Source of the DNA: Gloeocapsopsis dulcis
GTDB taxonomy: Bacteria; Cyanobacteriota; Cyanobacteriia; Cyanobacteriales; Chroococcidiopsidaceae
Direction: 5' to 3'
Assembly: GCF_032163395.1 (NCBI RefSeq)
Contig: NZ_CP119968.1
Location: 1,101,501-1,165,500 of the forward strand
Length of the DNA stretch: 64,000 nucleotides
Part shown: in pieces, positions 1 through 8,575 of the stretch
Numbering within the stretch: the first letter of the stretch is position 1
Layout of the letters: the number at the start of each line of letters is the position of its first letter
Position numbers and translations under genes: made by a program
Notes under the pieces: model-generated
Database searches by the model: none
The model's input: the letters and a program-made list of their open reading frames with translations, nothing else
Told to the model about the DNA's origin: nothing

Positions 1-259
1 AGGAGTTCGATTCAGTAGAACACTGAGAAATACAATAGGCAAGTTTTATAAACAGCCGCAGATTTACCGAAAAAATAAATATCTTTATAAAGCATAAAAG
101 TCGTATTTACACTAATGATGAACTTGGGTTGCATTGAATAGGATATACCCATAGATGAGGTTCTTCAATTAGTCTTCATTCTGCTCAAATAAAAACCAAT
201 TAGTTTTTAGTAAGTCTTTACAAAGATTACCGAAATACTTAATTCATTTTTTGAATCTA
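1..259. repeat. Long inverted repeat, left copy
   Basis: This stretch upstream of the first beta-helix gene is the reverse complement of 47663-47919. By eye the copies differ by only a few substitutions near the outer end and two one-base length changes in A/T runs. Homology stops abruptly at 259 (after TTGAATCTA). The left copy may extend beyond the window. It probably includes the distal promoter or leader of the gene starting at 375. Nothing else is recognisable in 260-374. Confidence 0.93.
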
Positions 260-374
260 TCTTCGATTGAGAATCAAAGATTCAAGAAAAATACTGTGCA
301 GACATAAAAACTAAAGAAAAAGCTTATTAGAAAGTTCAACTTGTTTTCTTATAAAAATAGCTACGTATAGAAAG

Positions 375-2099
375 ATGAATAACAAAATTACCTGGCAATC
401 AATCAAAACTCTCGTACTTACCAAAGGATTATTAGCAACATTATTAATTGCTCCTGGAGTAGCTTCGGCAAATACTAATATCTCTGTTCCTGATCTTAAG
501 ACTACTAATTACGCAATCCCCACCGATGCTTATTTTGTCTCCCCAGATGGACAAGATACAAATACTGGTAGAACTATTAACTCTCCTTTGTCAGTTGAAA
601 AAGCGCTAGCAACTGCTCCTAGTGGTGCAACAATTGTATTTCGTGGTGGGATATATCGCGGTGTAGAAGCTAATGTTCCTAAAACGTTGACCTTGCAAGC
701 CTACCCAAATGAGAAACCTTGGATTAAAGGCAGTGTTGTTGTAAATGAATGGGTGAAAGAAGGTAGTATTTGGCGCAAAGATGGCTGGAATTATTCATTT
801 CCTTCTAAAGTCCAGCGTGCATCTATTGACCCGAAATACCCATTAGCAGGTGTACGGGACATGGTTTTTATTAATAACGTTGGACTGCAGCAAGTAGCAA
901 GCAGATCTCAAGTTGTTCCTGGAACCTTTTATGTTGATGCTGCTAATAAGAAACTCTATATTGGTAGCGATCCTGCAGGTAAAACTGTTGAATCCACAGC
1001 AAAAGAATCTGCCTTTACTGTCCTCAACAATGGCTCTAATACAGTCATCAGAGGATTGGGCATCACACACTATGCTGACAATGCGATTAGTATTAGAAGA
1101 CCAAACATCACACTAGAAAATAATACGCTCACTTGGAATGGTCTTAATGGAGTTTTGCTTACTAATACAGATGCCGTATTGCGGGGCAACATCCTGAGCT
1201 ACAACGGACGCCAGGGCGTCGCTGGTGTTCGTGCTGACCGGATGCTCTTAGAAAATAACGTTGTGAGTTACAACAACATTGAAAATTTTGCTAAACATTG
1301 GGGGTCAGCAGGAATTAAAACTATTTGGACTGATGGCTTGGTATGGCGTGGCAATCTCGTAGAGAATAACAACTCTATCGGGATGTGGATTGATGAATCT
1401 ACGACAAACTCGACCGTTGTTAATAATGTCATTCGCAACAATGACGGTAATGGTATTTCGATGGAAATTTCGCACAAGGCAATTATTGCCTCAAACGTTA
1501 TCTACGGTAATGCACCTGCAGGTATCATCGTACTTAACTCTTCAAGTGCACGCATTTACAACAACACGCTGGCACGCAACCATGCCAACCTCTTAATTAA
1601 AGAAACGCCACGAAACAATACAAAATTAGCTGAGATTGCCGAGGGGATTGCTTGGATTACACGGAATACTGTTGTCAAAAATAATATTTTATGGGGTTCT
1701 AGCGGTCCTACATACTTTGCTCCTAGCTGTGAACTAAAAGAGCAATCAAAACAAATGATCCCTGTTACTAATTACAATGCTTACTATCGTCCAGCAGTAG
1801 CTGAACCAGTAAACTTTGTCACCTGGGGATTAGGTGGCAGCCAGTGCTCTCAAGGATTCCGGACTCTTGCTAGCTTCGTCTCAGCCACAGGGCTAGAGTC
1901 TAATGGATTAGAAGTCACAAATAGTACCGATCCATTTTTTGTCAGTGCAGAAACTAATGATTATCGCTTAAAGTTGGATAGCCCTGCTATTGGACGTGGT
2001 GAAGCATTGCCTGCAGATATTGCTCATGCCATCGGAGTTCTTTCTGGCAGAGTAGTTGATTTAGGTGCACTGCAGTCTCAGGTATTCATAGCAAATTAA
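375..2099 (+). CDS. Exported right-handed parallel beta-helix protein, paralog 1
   Basis: 574 residues. An N-terminal signal peptide has a hydrophobic core at about residues 17-28 and an ASA-type cleavage site near residue 32. Next comes a block typical of pectate-lyase-like beta-helix proteins (PSGATIVFRGGIYR, about residues 75-90). From about 215 to 430 there are Asn-rich beta-helix coils (VIRG, LENN, LRGN and VVNN repeats). The C terminus carries a DPFFV...DYRL...SPAIGRG...DLGAL motif like that closing many surface beta-helix proteins. Two cysteines near residues 451 and 490 could form a disulfide. This is the most divergent of four tandem paralogs. Substrate and enzymatic activity are unknown; a polysaccharide lyase, epimerase or adhesin are all possible. 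A hairpin terminator follows at 2174. Confidence 0.88.
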   Translation: MNNKITWQSIKTLVLTKGLLATLLIAPGVASANTNISVPDLKTTNYAIPTDAYFVSPDGQDTNTGRTINSPLSVEKALATAPSGATIVFRGGIYRGVEANVPKTLTLQAYPNEKPWIKGSVVVNEWVKEGSIWRKDGWNYSFPSKVQRASIDPKYPLAGVRDMVFINNVGLQQVASRSQVVPGTFYVDAANKKLYIGSDPAGKTVESTAKESAFTVLNNGSNTVIRGLGITHYADNAISIRRPNITLENNTLTWNGLNGVLLTNTDAVLRGNILSYNGRQGVAGVRADRMLLENNVVSYNNIENFAKHWGSAGIKTIWTDGLVWRGNLVENNNSIGMWIDESTTNSTVVNNVIRNNDGNGISMEISHKAIIASNVIYGNAPAGIIVLNSSSARIYNNTLARNHANLLIKETPRNNTKLAEIAEGIAWITRNTVVKNNILWGSSGPTYFAPSCELKEQSKQMIPVTNYNAYYRPAVAEPVNFVTWGLGGSQCSQGFRTLASFVSATGLESNGLEVTNSTDPFFVSAETNDYRLKLDSPAIGRGEALPADIAHAIGVLSGRVVDLGALQSQVFIAN

Positions 2100-2173
2100 T
2101 CAAACTAGTGGTTTAGCTCCCTGACACCTCTGTAAAACAGGGACACTGGTCATCCTCCAATCACTATCAGACT

Positions 2174-2201
2174 CGCAGGAGAAAGATCTCCTGCGATTTT
2201 T
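2174..2201 (+). terminator. Rho-independent terminator after beta-helix paralog 1
   Basis: A 9-bp perfect stem (CGCAGGAGA at 2174-2182 and TCTCCTGCG at 2187-2195) with a 4-nt loop is followed by ATTTTTG. A related CGCAGGA stem terminates paralog 3. Confidence 0.8.
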
Positions 2202-3107
2202 GCCATAGAAAACCATGTTAGCTCATGTAATTAAGTTTTTCTTTATAAATTTATAAATACAGCGATCGTTCTCTCAATTTACTCAGTATAATTACACTTT
2301 GGTTTACTAATTACTTAATTTCAAAGGTAGCTTCTATACGTTTATGAGCATCATTTTTTATAGTTTTATCTGAATTTTTATGGTTTTCTACTTCGTTATA
2401 ATTGTCTCCAAAGCTTGCTCTCAGACGTTTTTTAGCTGCTACAACAATATTGTCCTACTTCAGTATATACACTGAAATCCAAAACACCTCAGACAAAATA
2501 TAGCTAAGAATTTTTCAGTAAAATTACGCTTGAATGTGTACTTTAAGCAGCGTAATCTTTTTCGTTAGTTTGATTGTGTAATTCTGTTATATCTCAAAAA
2601 TTTGAAATGTCAGCAAAAGGAGGCAAGTTAGTTTTTATTTTGAAGTAGTGAACAAATGTCTACTGCAAGGGTACTATTCTTCACTGCGCAACCTTGCATT
2701 CGTAGAAATTTAGGTATGTAAATTGTTTTTAATGTAGATACTGGCAAGCTGATACGCTAGGTATCCTCGGCAAAAACTTCCCCAATTCATACTGTAAATC
2801 TACTTTTTCCAGCTATTCAGCTACCGATTGCACAACTTTCTCAACTTTAGAAAAGAGCACCTCACAATCACTCCAGAAAGCAACTCTAACTTCTGCTCTT
2901 CGTTAGCATCCTACGAAACTTAAACCACCTTGTTCATGCAGCAATAGCTGTAGACTTTTCTGCTGGTTGTTGCTTTGTGCTACCTCTTCATCAACAACCA
3001 CCAATGAGGAGACTTAAAAGCAAGTGAACTAATTGAAGCTTGCGAAAAATAACCAATTCACTAACTTCAGACAACACTTCCATCACAATTCACTAGAGAG
3101 AGCAATA
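2202..3107 (+). promoter_or_regulatory. Long non-coding leader/promoter region of beta-helix paralog 2
   Basis: About 900 bases with no convincing gene. Several blocks recur at matching places upstream of paralog 3: a TTTTTCAGTAAAATTACGC block near 2512 (compare 5175), an AGGAGGC block near 2620, a CAATAGCTG block near 2940 and AACACTTCCATC just before the start codon. The whole upstream region was therefore duplicated with the gene, and the promoter may lie several hundred bases upstream. No sigma-70 boxes can be assigned with confidence. Confidence 0.5.
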
Positions 3108-4808
3108 ATGAACAGTCAAGGTAATAAACACTTTTCTTTGTACTCGCTAGCCAAACTTACGTTGGCAGTTTTAATGACAACTCCATTTGCAGTACCACAA
3201 ATAGCAACAGCTGCTGCACTCAACATTAAAAGAACGAACTACGGTATTCCTAATGGAGCGTTTTTTGTATCACCAACAGGTCAACCTGGGAATTCTGGTA
3301 GGTCAGCCAACTCGCCGTGGCCTGTGAGTAAAGCGATCGCATCCGCACCAAGTGGAGCAACAATTGTTTTTCGTGGTGGGACATACCGTAACGTCCGCCT
3401 GAATGTGAACAAGCGCTTGACCTTACAAGCCTATCCCAACGAGCAACCCTGGCTCAAAGGTAGCACTATTGTTACGGGTTGGGCAAAAGAAGGTCGGATG
3501 TGGCGCAAAGACGGTTGGAAATACTCGTTTCCCCCAAATCAACAACCACGAGCAATTGATCCCAAGTTTCCTATCGCAGGCTATCGGGACATGGTTTACA
3601 TCAATGGTGTCGCCCTCAAGCAAGTTGGTAACAAAGCAAGAGTTGGTCCTGGCACATTCTATGTTGATGCTCGTAACAACAAGCTTTACGTCGGTAGTAA
3701 CCCCAATGGTAAAACTGTAGAAGCTACAGTACTGACAGAAGGCATTGTCGTATGGAATAACTCTGCCTCAGGTTCAGTGGTGCGTGGGCTAGGTTTGGCA
3801 CATTATGCTGACCAAGCACTGAAGATTGGTGCTTCAGGTGTCACTGCGGAGAACAACACCCTCGCTTGGAATGGTCTAGAGGGCGTCACAGTTCAATCTG
3901 CTAACGTCAAATTACGTGGCAACAGTATTAGCTACAACGGTCGCAAAGGTGTGAATGGTATTCGCGCTCACCGCTTGTTGATTGAAAACAACACGATTAG
4001 TCATAACAATGTCGAGCGCTTTTCTGATTCCTGGAGTGCTGCGGGTGTCAAAATGCTCTGGACTGACGGAACCATCATGCGGGGCAACACTGTCAATAAC
4101 AATCAGTCGATTGGTCTTTGGATTGACGAATCTACGACTAACTCAACCGTTGTCAATAATGTCGTTCTCAACAATAGTAGTAACGGCATCTCGATGGAAA
4201 TTTCTCACAAAGCCATCATTGCCTCTAATGTTGTTTCTGGCAATGCACCAGCAGGAATCATCATCCTTAACTCTTCAAGTGCACGCATCTACAACAACAC
4301 CCTCGCCCGCAACAATGCTAATATTCTAGTTCAGGACACTTCACGTAATAATACAAAATCCAATGAAATTTCTAAGGGAATCACTTGGATGACACGAAAT
4401 ACGATTGTGAAAAACAACATCCTCTGGAACTCGAGTGGTCCAATGTTTCATGCCCCTGGCTGTGCAGCGAAACAGCCATCACGTTTGATGATTCCCACAA
4501 CGAACAATAACGCTCACTATCGCACTTCTGCTAATCGCTCTGCTAGTTTCATTTGGGGAGTCAATAGCAAGCAGTGCTCTCAAACATTCAATTCCTTGGC
4601 AAGCTTCCGGTCAGCCACAGGTTTAGAAGCGAACAGTCTTGATGTGGTCAACTCCAATGATCCATTCTTTGTCAATGCTGGCGCGAACGACTTTCGACTC
4701 AAAGCAGGTAGTCCAGCTATTGGGCGCGGAGAGCCGCTTCCTGCTGATATTGCTAATGCTATCGGTGTCCCTGCTGGCAGAAAGGTCAATCTCGGTGCGT
4801 TGCGATAA
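3108..4808 (+). CDS. Exported right-handed parallel beta-helix protein, paralog 2
   Basis: 566 residues from ATG 3108. An in-frame ATG at 3033 exists, but 3108 is preferred: the N terminus (MNSQGNKH) then matches paralogs 3 and 4, and a purine-rich AGAGAG lies just upstream. The signal peptide has a hydrophobic core followed by ATAAA. The architecture matches paralog 1: an N-terminal PSGATIVFRGG block, Asn-rich beta-helix coils over the middle, a conserved NGISMEISHK segment, two late cysteines and a C-terminal SPAIGRG...NLGAL closure. DNA identity with paralog 3 is extreme: 3711-3946 equals 6494-6729 base for base. This indicates recent duplication or gene conversion. Predicted to be secreted or surface-attached; biochemical function unknown. 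Confidence 0.88.
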   Translation: MNSQGNKHFSLYSLAKLTLAVLMTTPFAVPQIATAAALNIKRTNYGIPNGAFFVSPTGQPGNSGRSANSPWPVSKAIASAPSGATIVFRGGTYRNVRLNVNKRLTLQAYPNEQPWLKGSTIVTGWAKEGRMWRKDGWKYSFPPNQQPRAIDPKFPIAGYRDMVYINGVALKQVGNKARVGPGTFYVDARNNKLYVGSNPNGKTVEATVLTEGIVVWNNSASGSVVRGLGLAHYADQALKIGASGVTAENNTLAWNGLEGVTVQSANVKLRGNSISYNGRKGVNGIRAHRLLIENNTISHNNVERFSDSWSAAGVKMLWTDGTIMRGNTVNNNQSIGLWIDESTTNSTVVNNVVLNNSSNGISMEISHKAIIASNVVSGNAPAGIIILNSSSARIYNNTLARNNANILVQDTSRNNTKSNEISKGITWMTRNTIVKNNILWNSSGPMFHAPGCAAKQPSRLMIPTTNNNAHYRTSANRSASFIWGVNSKQCSQTFNSLASFRSATGLEANSLDVVNSNDPFFVNAGANDFRLKAGSPAIGRGEPLPADIANAIGVPAGRKVNLGALR

Positions 4809-5902
4809 AAAGTATTAAACGAAACTTGATGTCATTTATATTGCATCAATTGAGAAGCTGAAACTCAAGAACTTAATGCTGCTATAATTTGCAGGCGATC
4901 GCACTGAAGAAAATCCGGCAGCTTTGTTTTTACTTATGAAAAGCGATCGCCTTTCTTTCCATTGTCAATTTTATGCATTTGCAGTTATTTAATTGAGGGC
5001 AGCTATCAATCCAGTTTAATGATGCCAAAGCAAATGTCATGAAGAAGGAGTAGGCGTTTTATCTACTTAACTTCGTATGACTTCCTTCTCCTTCTGATTT
5101 ATTCAGAATATCAATTCTTAATAGTAGATCTACTCAAATCAACTCAAGTATGACTTTTATATACATTAAACTTTTCAGTAAGATTCCACTTGAATTTCTA
5201 CTTCAAAAAGTGTATGCTTTTTTTCTGTATTATTTAGATTTGTAAAAACAAGGATTTTGCAATGGAGGCGGGAAGCGTAGCTTTTTGATGTAGAAGCTTT
5301 AATTTACACATTCACCTACAATTTATAGTTTTTTGCTGCTGGCTTAAAACTGAAGAAGAGATTGCACTGATAGACTATAAGTCGTCTTGATCTCTAAGAA
5401 GTTCCTTTATCTAGGTAACAGATTATCAGCGAGTATCTTTACTGTATTCTAGCTTGCCGTTTTGCAGCTATCAACTACAGAGAATAAATATTCCTCTACC
5501 CAAATTAAACGCAAGTTGCGAATCTAGAATCGTTTTCTGAAGAACTTGCTCTCCTATCTCACAACTTAGAGTTCGCAGTTTTTACTGCATGAATAATGTT
5601 GTTGGGAAAGTTTTTAATGACTTCAAATATTACGATGATACATTTGTGCAGCAATAGCTGTGGAAATTCTGCTGGAGGAGCTTTATGCTACTTCTTTTAC
5701 CATTTGGCAAAAGCACAATCATTTGAATCGTGCTTTAGTTCTTTCCCCTACACCCCGTCTTCTTACAGTCTGTTTGTATCAGCTTTAAAGCAAAACGGTA
5801 TTTATCGACAACCAGCATTAGGAAACTTAGAGCAAGTGGACTGACTTAAAGCGAAGAATACTCACATAACACTTCCATCGCACGACACTATGGAGAGCAA
5901 CG
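4809..5902 (+). promoter_or_regulatory. Non-coding interval with duplicated leader of beta-helix paralog 3
   Basis: About 1.1 kb between paralogs 2 and 3. Two HIP1 octamers in opposite halves of an AGGCGATCGC / GCGATCGCCT pair (about 4893-4945) could fold after the paralog 2 stop. From about 5170 to 5902 it matches the paralog 2 upstream region in scattered blocks, and the last 80 bases match the paralog 4 leader closely. The open frame at 5596-5844 lies in this leader, is not conserved among the paralogs and is not called. Confidence 0.5.
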
Positions 5903-7588
5903 ATGAACAGTCAATGCAACAAACACATTTCTTTATTGTTGCTAACACAGCTGCTACTAGCAGCATTAGTCTCAGTACCACGTACAGCAACAGCCACGAC
6001 ACTCAGTATCAAAAATACTAACTATGCCATTCCTAGTGGAGCGTTTTTTGTATCACCAACAGGTCAACCTGGGAATTCTGGTAGGTCAGCTAACTCGCCG
6101 TGGCCTGTCAGCCAAGCGATCGCCTCGGCACCAAGTGGAGCAACAATTGTTTTTCGTGGTGGGACATACCGTAACGTCCGCCTGAATGTGAACAAGCGCT
6201 TGACCTTACAAGCCTATCCCAACGAGCAACCCTGGCTCAAAGGTAGCACTGTTATTACAGGTTGGGTGAAAGAAGGTAATATCTGGCGCAAAGATGGTTG
6301 GAACTACTCATTTCCCCCAAATCAACAACCACGAGCAATTGATCCCAAGTTTCCTATCGCAGGCTATCGGGACATGGTTTACATCAATGGTGTCGCCCTC
6401 AAGCAAGTTGGTAACAAAGCAAGAGTTGGTCCTGGCACATTCTACGTTGATGGTGGCAGCAAGAAACTTTATGTCGGTAGTAACCCAGATGGTAAAACTG
6501 TAGAAGCTACAGTACTGACAGAAGGCATTGTCGTATGGAATAACTCTGCCTCAGGTTCAGTGGTGCGTGGGCTAGGTTTGGCACATTATGCTGACCAAGC
6601 ACTGAAGATTGGTGCTTCAGGTGTCACTGCGGAGAACAACACCCTCGCTTGGAATGGTCTAGAGGGCGTCACAGTTCAATCTGCTAACGTCAAATTACGT
6701 GGCAACAGTATTAGCTACAACGGTCGCAAGGGTGTGAATGGTGCTTACTCTCACCGTTTATTGATTGAAAACAACACGATTAGTCATAACAATGTCGAGC
6801 GCTTTTCTGATTCCTGGAGTGCTGCGGGTGTCAAAATTCTCTGGACTGATGGTGTCATCATGCGGGGCAACACTGTCAATAACAATCAGGCGATTGGTCT
6901 TTGGATGGATGAATCTACGACTAACTCAACCGTTGTCAATAATGTCGTTCGCAACAATACTAGTAACGGCATCTCGATGGAAATTTCTCACAAAGCCATC
7001 ATTGCCTCTAATGTTGTTTCTGGCAATGCACCAGCAGGAATCATCATCCTCAACTCTTCAAGTGCACGCATCTACAACAACACCCTCGCCCGCAACAATG
7101 CCAATCTTCTAGTTCAAGAAACATCGCGGAATAATACAAAATCTAACGAAATTTCCCAAGGGATCACTTGGAGAACCAGAAATACGATTGTGAAAAACAA
7201 CATCCTCTGGAACTCGAGTGGTCCAATGTTTCATGCCCCTGGCTGTGCCGTAAAAGAACCATCCAATTTAATGATTCCCACAACGAACAATAACGCTCAC
7301 TATCGTACTTCTGCAAGTCGCCCTATTAGTTTCATTTGGGGAGTCAATAGCAAGCAGTGCTCTCAAACATTCACTTCCTTGGCAAGTTTCCGGTCAGCCA
7401 CAGGTTTAGAAGCAAATAGTCTTGATGTGGTCAACTCCAACGACCCATTCTTTGTCAATGCTGGTGCGAACGACTTTCGACTCAAAGCAGGTAGTCCAGC
7501 TATTGGGCGCGGAGAGCCACTTCCTGCTGATATTGCTAATGCTATTGGTGTCCCTGCTGGCAGAAACGTCAATCTCGGTGCACTCTAG
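5903..7588 (+). CDS. Exported right-handed parallel beta-helix protein, paralog 3
   Basis: 561 residues, ATG preceded by GGAG at 5892-5895. The signal peptide has a Leu-rich core and ends near ATATT. It has the same fold markers as the other paralogs: GATIVFRGGTYR in the N-terminal part, beta-helix coils rich in NN pairs from about 215 to 430, DESTTNSTVVNN and NGISMEISHK near residues 335-365, Cys near residues 445 and 485, and a C-terminal SPAIGRG motif. Long tracts are identical to paralog 2, while other tracts resemble paralog 4, giving a mosaic pattern. Followed by a terminator at 7684. Exact role unknown; family membership is clear. Confidence 0.88.
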   Translation: MNSQCNKHISLLLLTQLLLAALVSVPRTATATTLSIKNTNYAIPSGAFFVSPTGQPGNSGRSANSPWPVSQAIASAPSGATIVFRGGTYRNVRLNVNKRLTLQAYPNEQPWLKGSTVITGWVKEGNIWRKDGWNYSFPPNQQPRAIDPKFPIAGYRDMVYINGVALKQVGNKARVGPGTFYVDGGSKKLYVGSNPDGKTVEATVLTEGIVVWNNSASGSVVRGLGLAHYADQALKIGASGVTAENNTLAWNGLEGVTVQSANVKLRGNSISYNGRKGVNGAYSHRLLIENNTISHNNVERFSDSWSAAGVKILWTDGVIMRGNTVNNNQAIGLWMDESTTNSTVVNNVVRNNTSNGISMEISHKAIIASNVVSGNAPAGIIILNSSSARIYNNTLARNNANLLVQETSRNNTKSNEISQGITWRTRNTIVKNNILWNSSGPMFHAPGCAVKEPSNLMIPTTNNNAHYRTSASRPISFIWGVNSKQCSQTFTSLASFRSATGLEANSLDVVNSNDPFFVNAGANDFRLKAGSPAIGRGEPLPADIANAIGVPAGRNVNLGAL

Positions 7589-7683
7589 TCTAGAGTTTTG
7601 ATGAGAAGTTGAGTCTTCTTCAGTCTTTACTAATACTTTATTCATAGATAGACAAAGTAGTGTATTCTACTTTGATTGCATAC

Positions 7684-7708
7684 CGCAGGATTTTCTCCTG
7701 CGCTTTTT
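7684..7708 (+). terminator. Rho-independent terminator after beta-helix paralog 3
   Basis: CGCAGGA (7684-7690) pairs with TCCTGCG (7696-7702), followed by CTTTTT. The stem is related to the terminator of paralog 1. Confidence 0.75.
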
Positions 7709-7833
7709 AATGCTTTAGCGTACTATTTAGGAGCAGTGACTTCGCTTCTACTACTTAATAAAAGTCTTTGCATAAGATTAGATTAATCGTAGACATTTAG
7801 GTAAGAGATCCTACTATTTAAATAGGCATTGTC

Positions 7834-8011
7834 TAAAGCAGAATTCATAAAAATAAAGTAATACTTTTACTTACATAACTTATACCCATTTTTCCACTAT
7901 TTTAATTATCAATTTCAAATAATAAAGCAGAATTCATAAAAATAAAGTAATACTTTTACTTACATAACTTATACCCATTTTTCCACTATTTTAATTATCA
8001 ACTTCAAATAA
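7834..8011. repeat. Two-copy 89-bp tandem duplication
   Basis: 7834-7922 is repeated at 7923-8011 with a single visible substitution (AATTTC versus AACTTC). The unit is AT-rich, has no open frame and lies in the long leader of paralog 4. A recent slippage or unequal-exchange event is the simplest explanation. Confidence 0.95.
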
Positions 8012-8575
8012 TATTATTAACTTAGCTTTTTGCGGAACAATGTCAATTTTGTTATTAAATTCATTGATTTTAACTGAAGTATAGAAGTGCAGCTTTTATG
8101 TGTTGTGCATTTTACATTAGTATTATGCTTATTTGTATTTTTGTAGTTTTTTTAATACAAGTTGTAGAAATTAGGTTAAAAAAGTAGTTTTTTATGTAAA
8201 AGCTTTTAGTTAAACGTTCATTTGTAATTAAATTTCCCATTTTGGAACTGAAGGCTTGCTCATGTTTACAGAATTTATAATTCCTTAAAAAAGTGATTAT
8301 AAATAAGTTGATTTTCACGCAATTTTATCACCTAGAATTCATTGCGGTTATTGGATGAATTGTTTTGATTGTGTTGTTAAAAAAGCTTTTAATAACTCCA
8401 AATACTAATAGAATGACAACATATTTATGTAGCTATTGCTACAAAATTTATGCTGGGTTTTGCTTTGTGCTACCTCTTTATTGACAACCAGCATCAGAAG
8501 CCTGACAAGTGGACTGACTTAAAGCCAAGAACACTCACATAACACTTCCATCGCAATACCTTATGGAGAGTAATA
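8012..8575 (+). promoter_or_regulatory. AT-rich leader of beta-helix paralog 4
   Basis: About 560 bases without a convincing gene. From about 8390 onwards it aligns with the leaders of paralogs 2 and 3: AATAACTCCAAAT, a GCTATTGCT block, GCTTTGTGCTACCTCT, then GTGGACTGACTTAAAG and AACACTTCCATCGCA, ending in TATGGAGAG before the ATG. It looks like a conserved 5' leader, not random spacer. Confidence 0.5.

Noticed and set aside
1-20. GAGTTCGATTC at the window start looks like a tRNA T-arm
   Set aside because: No acceptor or anticodon arm can be folded, and the right copy at 47919 shows no tRNA beyond it either.
5596-5844. 82-codon open frame in the leader of beta-helix paralog 3
   Set aside because: The matching leaders of paralogs 2 and 4 do not keep this frame open, so conservation is at the DNA level only.
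7834-8011. Possible CRISPR or iteron array
   Set aside because: Only two long direct copies with no spacers; a simple tandem duplication explains it. No CRISPR-like array was seen anywhere in the window.
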